DNA from: Treponema sp.
GTDB taxonomy: Bacteria > Spirochaetota > Spirochaetia > Treponematales > Treponemataceae
Reading direction: 5' to 3'
Assembly (NCBI GenBank): GCA_024687165.1
Contig: JAILEY010000057.1
Coordinates: 25,102-89,101 of the forward strand
Length of the DNA: 64,000 nucleotides
Shown: in pieces, positions 1 through 8,955 of the stretch
How positions within the stretch are numbered: position 1 is the stretch's first letter
How the letters are laid out: each line of letters opens with the position of its first letter
Position numbers and translations under genes: made by a program
Notes under the pieces: generated by a model
What the model saw: only the letters and a program-made list of their open reading frames with translations
Databases searched by the model: none
Told to the model about the DNA's origin: nothing

Positions 1-17
1 TGTGTTTGGAGAATAAA

Positions 18-1172
18 ATGGGTAATAAACAGATACTTAATAATTACGGCTCTTTTGATGTTACTTTTGTAAAAGGTGAGGGAGCTACTGTTACTGATTC
101 AAACGGGAAAAAATATATAGACTTCCTTGCAGGAATCGCTGTTAATTGTCTTGGTCATAATTACAAGCCTCTTGTGGAAGCAATCCAGAATCAGGCTGCA
201 AAACAGATTCACATCTGTAATTATTTTACAAGTGATGTTGGAAATGAATATGCAGCAAAGCTTTTGAAAGCAACAAAGTTTGAAGGTGTATTTTTTGGAA
301 ACAGCGGTGCAGAAGCAAATGAATGTGCCGTTAAACTTGCAAGAAAATACGGATGGCTCAATGGCGGTGCAAAAAGAAGAACTATTGTAACACTTAAACA
401 GTCATTTCATGGAAGACCTCTTACAACACTTACTGCAACAGGTCAGGATAAATTTCATCCTGAATGTTTCGGACCGTACGTTGAAGGATTTAAATATCTT
501 GAACCGAATAATTTTGAAGCACTTAAAACAGCTTTTGATGATTCAGTTGCTGCCGTAATGTTTGAATGTGTTCAGTGTGAAGGCGGTGTTCTTCCTCTTG
601 ATAAAGAATGGGCAAAGGCATGTGCTAAGGCTGCAAGAGATGCAGGTGCAATCGTAATCTGCGATGAAGTTCAGACTGGAATGGGAAGATGTGGAAGCCT
701 TTTGTGTTCAGATATTTACGGCGTTGAACCAGAAGTTGTTACACTTGCAAAAGCAATTGCTGGCGGTGTGCCAATGGGTGCATGTCTTTACAGAGGCAAG
801 GGCAACGTGTTTGAAGCAGGAGATCATCAGTCTACATTTGGTGGAAATCCTCTTGCATGTGCTGCAGCAAATGTTGTTATTGATGAACTTTCAAAACCTG
901 GATTTATGGACAGCGTAAATGAAAAGGGCGAGTATATCAGAAAGACAGTTAAAGAATGGAATCTTCCTTGCATTGTTGATGTCAGGGGAATGGGACTTGT
1001 AATCGGTATTCAGGTAAATGTTAACCCTCATGAAGCAGAAAAAAAGTGTCTTGAAAACGGACTTCTTTTTGCAACTGCAGGAAGCGATGTTGTCAGACTT
1101 GTGCCTCCTCTTAATATCACTTATGATGAAATAAACGAAGGTTTAAAAATTCTTAAGAGTGTTCTTGCATGA
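18..1172 (+). CDS. argD: Acetylornithine aminotransferase family (class III PLP aminotransferase)
   Basis: ORF with FFGNSGAEANECAVKLARKYG, ICDEVQTGMGRCG and HQSTFGGNPLACAAA motifs; ATG at 18 preceded by GGAG SD at 8-11 (ORF track extends to a TTG at 6). Confidence 0.9.
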   Translation: MGNKQILNNYGSFDVTFVKGEGATVTDSNGKKYIDFLAGIAVNCLGHNYKPLVEAIQNQAAKQIHICNYFTSDVGNEYAAKLLKATKFEGVFFGNSGAEANECAVKLARKYGWLNGGAKRRTIVTLKQSFHGRPLTTLTATGQDKFHPECFGPYVEGFKYLEPNNFEALKTAFDDSVAAVMFECVQCEGGVLPLDKEWAKACAKAARDAGAIVICDEVQTGMGRCGSLLCSDIYGVEPEVVTLAKAIAGGVPMGACLYRGKGNVFEAGDHQSTFGGNPLACAAANVVIDELSKPGFMDSVNEKGEYIRKTVKEWNLPCIVDVRGMGLVIGIQVNVNPHEAEKKCLENGLLFATAGSDVVRLVPPLNITYDEINEGLKILKSVLA

Positions 1173-2683
1173 GAAAAAGATTATTTATTGCATTAATTAC
1201 AGTCATGGTTGCTGTAATAACTATTGTTGCTATTGTTACAAGATATTATTACAAGCCTGAGCATAAAAAAACTGCGGCTTCTGTTATAGTTCCGATGGCT
1301 TCCGGTGATAAAGAAAAAAATATCAGGCAGTCAATGGAAACTGAAGATACGGCTCTTGTCTCTTTAATAAAGCTTGAGGCAGATGAAACTCTTTTGAGTA
1401 TTGTCGGTGCTGATTTTGACGGCGATGGTTACGATGATCAGGTTAATGCAATAAAGACATTAAACTCTCCGTTTATTACTCTGCTGGTTGGTCTTTATAA
1501 TCCGAAGACTGGAGTTTATGAAAGAAAGATTGAAATCGGAACAGAAATTTCTTCAATCCAGACTTTTACTTATATGGGAATTGATCTTGTAGGTGATCAT
1601 TCTACGGCTCTTGTTTATCAGGGATTTTCTTTTGACGGTGATACAGTGCTTAAAGCATTTTTCATCAAAAATTATAACGGTCGTGCAGAGTTTAAAAAAA
1701 TTGCTGATTATAAAGCTGACGGAACAATTTTCATTCAGCAGATAGACAGATATGATGCTTATGAGCGATCTAATGCAAACGGCTCAAGCTATCCAATCTG
1801 GGTATATACATCGGACAAAACAAATAACAGCACAGATCAGTTTCAGATCTGCTACAACTGGAATAAGAGTGAATTGCGTTACACGGAAGAAAAAAGAATC
1901 CGTGTTGCAGGAAGTCGTCTTGCGGCAAAGGAATTGGCGCGAATTCAGGATGGAACTGTAGAGACCTTTGCTTCATTCCTTGGTGGTATCTGGTATAAAA
2001 CTGATGCTGTAACAAAAGAAACAAAATATCTTTCATTTAATTATCCATCAAGAGAAATAATTTTTTACAGTGGTGACAGAGAAGAAGTTTATAACTGGGT
2101 TGCAAGTACGTTAAGAAGAAACGGAATTTATCTTTCAACTGTTAATCAGGAAATTGAAAATCTTAAGAGACGAATGGATATTTCTCTTTATTCTGTTGAT
2201 GAAATTTCTATTCGCACTCAGGATGATGTTCGTCTTTTGATTAATGAAAGCTCTGACTGGGACGGAAGATATAAAAAGGCAAATGATGAATTTTTGAGGA
2301 GCAGACATTTGCCGAAAGAAACTCATGATGACATATCAAAAACAATCTGTGATCAGGTTTCCTGGAAAACTTCAGAAGGTTCGTATATAAAATTTATTGA
2401 CGAGTTTTATAATGCAGAAAATTCAGGCAAGACAGAAACCGGAAGATACACATTTTTTAACGTAAGCGGCGACGAGTACATTCAGTTTAAGTCAGCTTCT
2501 TCCGGAAAATCGATGTTCTCTTCTGTTTATAAAATCACAAGGGATGAAGTAAGTTCAAGCGGACAGAATGTAAAAAACATAATTTTTGAAGCCTGCAAGA
2601 TTCAGGGGGACGGAATAATTCCTCTTGAGCGCAGACTTTTGATTTTAACAGCTGTTGAAGGTTCTGCAGAAACAGTTGATTAA
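1169..2683 (+). CDS. Tp0751 (pallilysin)-related protein: N-terminal membrane anchor, DFDGDGYDD-containing region, C-terminal Tp0751-like domain
   Basis: C-terminal region aligns by eye with T. pallidum Tp0751 as recalled (GxWxxT...LSFxxxxxEIxF...I.xLxRRxxxSxxxxxEIxxRxxxDVxxLxIxxSSxWDGxY). N-terminal hydrophobic helix. Overlaps the argD stop by 4 bp. Confidence 0.65.
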   Translation: MRKRLFIALITVMVAVITIVAIVTRYYYKPEHKKTAASVIVPMASGDKEKNIRQSMETEDTALVSLIKLEADETLLSIVGADFDGDGYDDQVNAIKTLNSPFITLLVGLYNPKTGVYERKIEIGTEISSIQTFTYMGIDLVGDHSTALVYQGFSFDGDTVLKAFFIKNYNGRAEFKKIADYKADGTIFIQQIDRYDAYERSNANGSSYPIWVYTSDKTNNSTDQFQICYNWNKSELRYTEEKRIRVAGSRLAAKELARIQDGTVETFASFLGGIWYKTDAVTKETKYLSFNYPSREIIFYSGDREEVYNWVASTLRRNGIYLSTVNQEIENLKRRMDISLYSVDEISIRTQDDVRLLINESSDWDGRYKKANDEFLRSRHLPKETHDDISKTICDQVSWKTSEGSYIKFIDEFYNAENSGKTETGRYTFFNVSGDEYIQFKSASSGKSMFSSVYKITRDEVSSSGQNVKNIIFEACKIQGDGIIPLERRLLILTAVEGSAETVD

Positions 2684-2735
2684 ATTTTAACTATTCAGTT
2701 TAATAATTTACATAAATTTTCGGAGGTACTTTTTT

Positions 2736-4061
2736 ATGAAAAAAATAATTTTTGCTGCAGCTCTTTCTCTTGCATCTGCTGCATTTGCTCAGGTTCTTCC
2801 ATCTCCACAGTTTAAAAATACTGTCTGGTCTGGATTCGGAAATCCTTATGCCGGCGATACAATGTTCTACGGTTTTGCAGATACATTCCAGGCTCGTGTA
2901 GACCGAGGAAACTTTACTATTGAAGGTATGCTTAATACAGGTCTTCTTGCAAACTATGACAATAATGGAGACGTTGATAATTTTACATTCGGTACAAGTA
3001 ATCAGAATGCATTGAACCTTCACTACGGACGCTATCCAAATTTCTTTTCTTCAAGTAATACTTGTGGAGAAAATGGTAAAAATAATGCTGTGAATTCACA
3101 GAACACAATTCAGGATTCATACTATGTAAACTTTATCTGGCAGTTGAGTAAGAACTTTGATTTTGGTGCAGGTACAAAGCTTAACTGGCAGGTTGGTCCT
3201 GCTCCACGTTACGGCGCATGGCTTTGGGAACCTGAAGCTCATTCTCGTCAGGGTGGTTTTTCTACTGATTATGATGACAGGGCTGGTGCTCGTGCAGGAA
3301 CTGCAAATGATGGAAACTCGAAATCATATAAATTTAGAGTTGATGCACCTGGTTCTGCAGATGTTGTAGGTTTTGTTCCTTACGCAAATAAATATGCAAA
3401 AAAAGCCCTCGCTTTCCGTTTCCATTCAAATGATTCAATCGGCTTTGAACTTGGCGGTGCAATTCCAAATGGTTTTAATACAGATGATCCTGGAATGCAT
3501 TTTGGACTTAAGATTGCTCCTGCAGACTGGCTTTCAATCGGTGCCGCAATTGAAGGTGCTTTTGATGATGCTGCAAACTTCTACACCGGAGCTACAATCG
3601 GTGCAAGGAATTTTGTTCTTGAAGTTTACCTTGCAGCAGACCGTCTTTTCACAGATGAGAAAGATGATCAGGCTTATGGTACAGGTGCAAACATCACTTT
3701 CATAATTCCAAATACATCAATCAAGCTTACACCGGAACTTGGAATCAACTTTTTTGAAAATGATAATTATGATTTTGCATGGTATACAGGTTGTGGTCTT
3801 TATCTTCCTTTCTCAAAGAAATTCTCTCTTAATGTCTGGGGATCGGCAGCATTCGGTTCAAAGGATAAGAGATGGGATGATAACTCTGCAACAAGAGAAT
3901 GGGACGGCGGACGTATTTTCAGTATTAAACCTGGAATCACATACATCATCGACAGCAACCTGACATTTGACGCATACATTAATCTTGAAAAGCGTGAAGC
4001 ATTTGACGGTAAGTCTAGAGCTGCATGGTCAAGCGGTGCATTCCTTACATATACTTTCTAA
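2736..4061 (+). CDS. Predicted outer-membrane beta-barrel protein
   Basis: Signal peptide MKKIIFAAALSLASAAFAQ, alternating amphipathic strands, C-terminal ...GAFLTYTF ending in Phe; SD GGAGG upstream. Confidence 0.7.
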   Translation: MKKIIFAAALSLASAAFAQVLPSPQFKNTVWSGFGNPYAGDTMFYGFADTFQARVDRGNFTIEGMLNTGLLANYDNNGDVDNFTFGTSNQNALNLHYGRYPNFFSSSNTCGENGKNNAVNSQNTIQDSYYVNFIWQLSKNFDFGAGTKLNWQVGPAPRYGAWLWEPEAHSRQGGFSTDYDDRAGARAGTANDGNSKSYKFRVDAPGSADVVGFVPYANKYAKKALAFRFHSNDSIGFELGGAIPNGFNTDDPGMHFGLKIAPADWLSIGAAIEGAFDDAANFYTGATIGARNFVLEVYLAADRLFTDEKDDQAYGTGANITFIIPNTSIKLTPELGINFFENDNYDFAWYTGCGLYLPFSKKFSLNVWGSAAFGSKDKRWDDNSATREWDGGRIFSIKPGITYIIDSNLTFDAYINLEKREAFDGKSRAAWSSGAFLTYTF

Positions 4062-4079
4062 TTTTTTGATATAACGCAT

Positions 4080-4979
4080 ATGCAGCAGTTGAGAAATCTT
4101 ACATACGGAATTGTCGGTCTTGGTCTCATGGGTGGTTCAATCGCAAAATCAATCCGCGAAAATATTCTTTCAAGCGGAGATGTTGCGGGAAAAATTTATG
4201 CTTCTACAAGAAATAAAGCGGCTCTTGAAGCAGCAAAAAATGAGCATGTTCTTGATGATTATTATACTCTGGACCGCGTCGATGAAATGCTTTCTCTCTG
4301 CGATTTTGTGTTTGTGTGTTTTTATCCTCATATGACCGTTGATTTTCTTACAGAACATAAAAACTCTTTTAAGAAGGGTTCTGTCGTTACAGATATCAAC
4401 GGTGTAAAAGCAGAAATCTTTGACAGAATCAAAGAAATTGAAAGTGATAATTTTGATTTTATTCCTGGTCATCCGATGGCCGGCGGTGAGAAAGAAGGGT
4501 ATGCTTCAAGCAATGCTGCATTTTTCAAAAATCACAATTACATTCTTATGCCGCTTGAATCAAACAAAGCTTCCAACGTTGAACTTTTTAAACTTTTGAT
4601 TACTGAAATGGGCTTTACTCAGATTGTAGAAACTGACGGACGCGTTCATGATCATAAAATTGCTTTTACGTCTCAGTTGTGCCATGTGATTGCAAGTGCG
4701 CTTGTGAACAGTGCGGAAGATGCTAAAGTTACTCAGTTTGGCGGCGGTAGTTTTGAAGATCTTACACGAATTGCAATGATTAATGCTCCTCTGTGGACAG
4801 AACTTTTCCTTGCAAACAAAAAAGAACTCATCGCTCATATTGAAAAATTTGAAAAATCTCTTGAATGTCTTAAAAATCTTATTCAGAATGATAAGGCTGA
4901 AGAGACAAAAGAATATTTAGAGAACGTTCGTGTTAAAAGAATTGAAATGTCACGCAATGACGTTAAGGTGGAGAAATAA
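4080..4979 (+). CDS. tyrA: Prephenate dehydrogenase
   Basis: N-terminal Rossmann GIVGLGLMGGSIAKSIR; FIPGHPMAGGEKEGY motif. Confidence 0.85.
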   Translation: MQQLRNLTYGIVGLGLMGGSIAKSIRENILSSGDVAGKIYASTRNKAALEAAKNEHVLDDYYTLDRVDEMLSLCDFVFVCFYPHMTVDFLTEHKNSFKKGSVVTDINGVKAEIFDRIKEIESDNFDFIPGHPMAGGEKEGYASSNAAFFKNHNYILMPLESNKASNVELFKLLITEMGFTQIVETDGRVHDHKIAFTSQLCHVIASALVNSAEDAKVTQFGGGSFEDLTRIAMINAPLWTELFLANKKELIAHIEKFEKSLECLKNLIQNDKAEETKEYLENVRVKRIEMSRNDVKVEK

Positions 4980-4980
4980 A

Positions 4981-5520
4981 ATGGAACATAAAGATTTTGA
5001 AGTGCTTGATAAAGCTGTTGGCCGTGTAAAGGATTTTCCAAAACCCGGAATTCTTTTTTATGATATTACAGGCGTTCTTCGTACTCCACAGGCATTTAAA
5101 TATTCCATCGACAGAATGTGTGAAATTTACAAAGATAAAAAAATCGATGCTGTAGCCGGGATTGAAAGCCGCGGTTTTATTTTTGCAGCTCCTTTTGCAG
5201 AACGTATGGGCATTCCTCTTATTCTTATCCGCAAAAAAGGAAAACTTCCTGGAAAAACAATTTCTCAAAAATACAGTCTTGAATACGGTGAAGCAGAGAT
5301 TGAAGTTCATCAGGATGATGTTAAAAGCGGCTCAAACATACTTTTAGTAGATGACCTGATTGCAACCGGCGGAACTCTTAAGGCTGCATGTAAACTGATG
5401 GAACGGTCTGGAGCAAAAGTTACTGATGTTTTTGGTGTAATCGGTCTTCCTTTTCTTAATTTCAAAAAAGTTCTTGAAGGAGTTTCTGTTACAACACTGA
5501 TAGATTATGACAGTGAGTAA
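4981..5520 (+). CDS. apt: Adenine phosphoribosyltransferase
   Basis: KDFPKPGILFYDITGVL, GIESRGFIFAAPFAERMG and PRPP motif ILLVDDLIATGGTL; ATG at 4981 adjacent to the tyrA stop. Confidence 0.93.
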   Translation: MEHKDFEVLDKAVGRVKDFPKPGILFYDITGVLRTPQAFKYSIDRMCEIYKDKKIDAVAGIESRGFIFAAPFAERMGIPLILIRKKGKLPGKTISQKYSLEYGEAEIEVHQDDVKSGSNILLVDDLIATGGTLKAACKLMERSGAKVTDVFGVIGLPFLNFKKVLEGVSVTTLIDYDSE

Positions 5521-5522
5521 AA

Positions 5523-6419
5523 TCAGTGCTTTGTATCAAAAATCCAGTCGCTGAATAATGTATTGCTTTCGACTTTTTCTTCCACTGAGTCTTCAAGTGC
5601 GCTGAAAAAATCGATATTGCATCTTCTTTCAACTTCATCAACGCTTGTTGCAAAATCAAAAAAACTTTCCGTGCATTTTTTATTCGGAATGATTAAGCCG
5701 ATTGCGGTGTATGAGCCGTCATCTTTTTTTGCAAGAAGAACCTTGTAGAAATATTCAGGAACGCAAACTTTATTTTTTCCAATTGTTTTGTATTCATCAG
5801 GATTTTTTTCAAGAACAGGTCCGGTGACAACTATAACTTCTCCAAAATGAACTGCACAGTCTCGGACGAATCTTTCTGCATCAAGCCAGATTTTCCTGTT
5901 GAAATCTGCAGCCTGCGGCGTCATGTTGCTCATCAGAAAACTGTCGTTCATGCTTTCTTTGCTCCATCTTAAATCCGCAGCAGGAATCAGGTGACCTCTG
6001 TCGTATCCGCTTCTTTTATAATCTTCTAAAGTTGCACTTCCCGTAGAAATCAGCGGGTCTTCCCTGAAATTATTTTTTCTTTCATATTTTCCGTACACTT
6101 CATCTTTTGTCAGAGTATATGCAACCCATTCTGCAACTTCATAGCTTTCTCTGTAGCACAGTTCATATCCGCAGTAAGAATGAACTTCATGATCGTTTCC
6201 GTTTTCATGTGTGATTGTAGCGTGGCACAGTGGAATTTCAAGAGAGACTTCAGCTTCTGAATTTTTTTCTTCAGATATTAAGTTTTCAGTGGTTTGATTT
6301 TTGTCTTGTGCGTATAAAAATTCGTTTCTTCTTGAGAAAATAAAAAAAGCCACAATGCAGACAGCAATTATGGCAAGTAATAAAGGAAGACTCGATTGTT
6401 TCTTGTGTTTTCTGCTCAT
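5523..6419 (-). CDS. DNA/RNA non-specific endonuclease (NUC1 family), membrane-anchored or secreted
   Basis: DRGHLIPAADLRWS active-site motif, N-terminal hydrophobic segment, NRKIWLDAERFVRD region. Confidence 0.85.
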   Translation of the reverse strand: MSRKHKKQSSLPLLLAIIAVCIVAFFIFSRRNEFLYAQDKNQTTENLISEEKNSEAEVSLEIPLCHATITHENGNDHEVHSYCGYELCYRESYEVAEWVAYTLTKDEVYGKYERKNNFREDPLISTGSATLEDYKRSGYDRGHLIPAADLRWSKESMNDSFLMSNMTPQAADFNRKIWLDAERFVRDCAVHFGEVIVVTGPVLEKNPDEYKTIGKNKVCVPEYFYKVLLAKKDDGSYTAIGLIIPNKKCTESFFDFATSVDEVERRCNIDFFSALEDSVEEKVESNTLFSDWIFDTKH

Positions 6420-6425
6420 GTGCCA

Positions 6426-6454
6426 ATTATATAATCATGAGTTTTTGTTTGCAA
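6426..6454 (-). promoter_or_regulatory. Sigma70-type promoter of the endonuclease gene, no 5' leader
   Basis: Minus strand TTGCAA (6454-6449) - 17 nt - TATAAT (6431-6426); -10 is 6 nt upstream of the ATG at 6419; no SD. Confidence 0.6.
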
Positions 6455-6633
6455 GAAATACGTTGCATGAATAAACCATGAATTTAAATGCATCGACGAT
6501 ATCTTTGAATACAATTTTGTTTTTCATATTTTTTTCCATCCGATAAATAAAAGATCACGTTGAAATAAATATTAATTCATTATTTTTTATTTTAAAGATT
6601 TTAGAGATTTATTTTTGAAAAATTTTTTATTGA

Positions 6634-6763
6634 CCTAAATTTCGAATTATTTAAGATTTAATAAAATTTGCGCGACTGCCAGCCAATTTTAATTGTATTT
6701 TAGAAAAACTCGAAATTAGGGTTTATTGAAAAAAAATCACATTTTAACTAGAATTATCTAGTT
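6634..6763 (+). promoter_or_regulatory. Structured asnA leader (nested inverted repeats)
   Basis: CCTAAATTTCGA (6634-6645) pairs with TCGAAATTAGG (6710-6720); inner AAAATT (6663-6668)/AATTTT (6685-6690); separate AACTAG (6746-6751)/CTAGTT (6758-6763) hairpin just before the GGAGG SD. Confidence 0.45.
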
Positions 6764-6779
6764 TTTTTGGAGGAAAATT

Positions 6780-7817
6780 ATGTCTAAATTATATATTCCG
6801 TCAGGATACAAGCCTCTTCTTACAGTTAAAGAAACAGAAAAGGCAATTATTTTGCTCAAGGATTTTTTTCAGCTTTCACTTTCTACTGAGCTTAATCTTA
6901 CTCGAATTACAGCACCTCTTTTTGTAAAATCTGGTACTGGTCTCAATGATGATCTTAATGGTGTTGAGCGCCCTGTTCGTTTTCCTGTAAAAGATATGAA
7001 TGAAACTCAGATGGAAATTGTGCATTCTCTTGCAAAGTGGAAGCGTCTTAAGGTTACTGAGCTTGGATGTCCTGCAGGATTTGGAATTTATACAGACATG
7101 AATGCAATCCGTGCTGATGAAGAACTTGATAATATTCATTCTCTTTACGTTGATCAGTGGGACTGGTGTATGGCTATTGATCCAAAAGACAGAACAATCG
7201 AATATCTTAAAAATGTTGTAAGAAAAATTTACAGATGCTTTAAGCGCGCTGAATTTTTTATTTATGACCGTTTTGAACAGATTAAGCCTGTTCTCCCTGA
7301 AGAAATTACTTTTGTTTACGCAGATGATCTTGTAAAGGAATATCCTGGACTTACACCAAAAGAAAGAGAAAATGCTGTATGTAAAAAATATGGTGCAGTA
7401 TTTATCATGGGAATCGGATGTAAGCTCAGTGATGGAACTATTCATGACGGACGTGCACCTGACTATGATGACTGGATTACTCCAAATGAAGACGGAAAAA
7501 TCGGCTTAAACGGTGACATTATGGTATGGAACCCTGTGCTTGAAAGTGCATTTGAACTTTCTTCAATGGGTGTTCGCGTAAGTGCAGAAAGTCTTAAACT
7601 TCAGCTTGCAGAACGCGGGTGCCCTGAAAGAGCAGAACTTGATTTCCATAAAAAACTTTTGAATGGAGAACTTACACAGACTCTCGGTGGCGGTATTGGT
7701 CAGTCAAGACTCTGCATGTTCTTCCTTAGAAAAGCTCATATCGGTGAAACACAGGTCAGTTATTGGCCTGAAGATATGGCTAAAGAATGTGAAAATAATA
7801 ATATTCCTCTCCTGTAA
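6780..7817 (+). CDS. asnA: Aspartate--ammonia ligase (asparagine synthetase A)
   Basis: Full-length AsnA: DDLNGVERPVRFPVKD, MGIGCKLSDGTIHDGRAPDYDDW, LGGGIGQSRLCMFFL motifs. Confidence 0.95.
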   Translation: MSKLYIPSGYKPLLTVKETEKAIILLKDFFQLSLSTELNLTRITAPLFVKSGTGLNDDLNGVERPVRFPVKDMNETQMEIVHSLAKWKRLKVTELGCPAGFGIYTDMNAIRADEELDNIHSLYVDQWDWCMAIDPKDRTIEYLKNVVRKIYRCFKRAEFFIYDRFEQIKPVLPEEITFVYADDLVKEYPGLTPKERENAVCKKYGAVFIMGIGCKLSDGTIHDGRAPDYDDWITPNEDGKIGLNGDIMVWNPVLESAFELSSMGVRVSAESLKLQLAERGCPERAELDFHKKLLNGELTQTLGGGIGQSRLCMFFLRKAHIGETQVSYWPEDMAKECENNNIPLL

Positions 7818-7840
7818 TTTTTAAGAATGGATTTTTCTGA

Positions 7841-8830
7841 ATGAAGGAAAAGGAATTTGATTTTTCCATACAGCAGATTTTTTCTCAGATTCCTCAGTTC
7901 AACGAAAAGGGTATAAATGAACTTCAGATTCACGATGAAAAGTTTTCACGGGACAAAAGCGGGATTATCAAACTTGTGAATCTTGTTCTTAAGCATTGTC
8001 CTGAACTTTTTGTCTCTGTTGTTATAGATGCAAAAACTCTGGATCGTGAGCTTGTGCAGAAACTGTCTGAAATTTACTGTTCGATAGAAATTCCGATGAC
8101 GGCTTCTTCAAAAAACGGAACTATTCTTTTTGATAAAAAACTTTATTCTGGAAGAGCAGGACTGTTGAATGAAGCTGGTCTTGTTTTTGGTTTTAGTCTT
8201 AACTGGGGAATTCTTGAAGGAGATACATTTAAATCTTTCAGGGATCGTCTTGACCTTGCAGTTTCCCTTTATCCGAACCACATAAATTTCCCGCAGCTTG
8301 AAGCAGATAAATATGAGGATCCTGCATCGACTGGAATCTATTCTTCAAAGGATATGGATTTTTCCCGTGGAATGGCTTTTGCCTGCAGTACATTTTATAC
8401 CTATGGAAGGGCTGTTCCGTGGTTCAATTCGATTTTGAATGCACTTAAAATTAATGCAACATCTTTCTTTTCTGATTTTGAGGAATTTCAGCTTTGCAAT
8501 AACTGTTCTTTTGAAATCGGGTATAAGCCACAGAATGCTTCTCATCAGGATATTGAAAAACTTCAGCTTGCATTTTTGAATGAAAAGTTTGAGGAAAAGA
8601 AAAAGTTCCACATGATTGCTGCAGTAGAAGATCTTGTAAGATTAAATGGTGCATTCAGCCGTCTTTCTCAGGAAGGCATTGAAAGCGAACTTAAGACTTC
8701 ATACAATCCGGATGATATTCTTTCTCCGTATGCACTTGATCTTTCTTCCTTCTGTGAAAATGTACCGATGGAAGAAAGCCTTGTAAAAATTTTCAATTCA
8801 CATAACGGTCCTGATTATAAAATCGTGTAA
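7841..8830 (+). CDS. Uncharacterised protein resembling the radical SAM barrel half, without a CxxxCxxC motif
   Basis: IHDEKFSRDKSGIIKLVNLVLKHCPELFVSVVIDAKTLDRELVQKLSE... resembles the second half of B12-binding/radical SAM proteins; no CxxxCxxC seen. Confidence 0.4.
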   Translation: MKEKEFDFSIQQIFSQIPQFNEKGINELQIHDEKFSRDKSGIIKLVNLVLKHCPELFVSVVIDAKTLDRELVQKLSEIYCSIEIPMTASSKNGTILFDKKLYSGRAGLLNEAGLVFGFSLNWGILEGDTFKSFRDRLDLAVSLYPNHINFPQLEADKYEDPASTGIYSSKDMDFSRGMAFACSTFYTYGRAVPWFNSILNALKINATSFFSDFEEFQLCNNCSFEIGYKPQNASHQDIEKLQLAFLNEKFEEKKKFHMIAAVEDLVRLNGAFSRLSQEGIESELKTSYNPDDILSPYALDLSSFCENVPMEESLVKIFNSHNGPDYKIV

Positions 8831-8864
8831 AAAAAACAGCCCCCGAATCAGATTCAGGGACTGT
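8831..8864 (-). terminator. Rho-independent terminator of htrA
   Basis: Stem ACAGTCCCTGAATC/GATTCGGGGGCTGT on the minus strand followed by a T tract (8836-8831). Confidence 0.75.
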
Positions 8865-8955
8865 AAAATAAAGGAGTCTCATAAAGAAGGCTTTTGCATT
8901 TTTACCGTCTTTTAATAATATAACCAACGTAATTTTATCTGGTTACAAACTTTTT

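Noticed and set aside
2700-3023. Antisense 107-aa ORF opposite the outer-membrane protein gene
   Set aside because: Lies over a well-supported + strand gene; composition typical of reverse-complement reading; no SD.
6876-7445. 189-aa antisense ORF within asnA
   Set aside because: Fully inside a certain asnA gene; Phe/Ile/Asn/Ser-rich shadow ORF.
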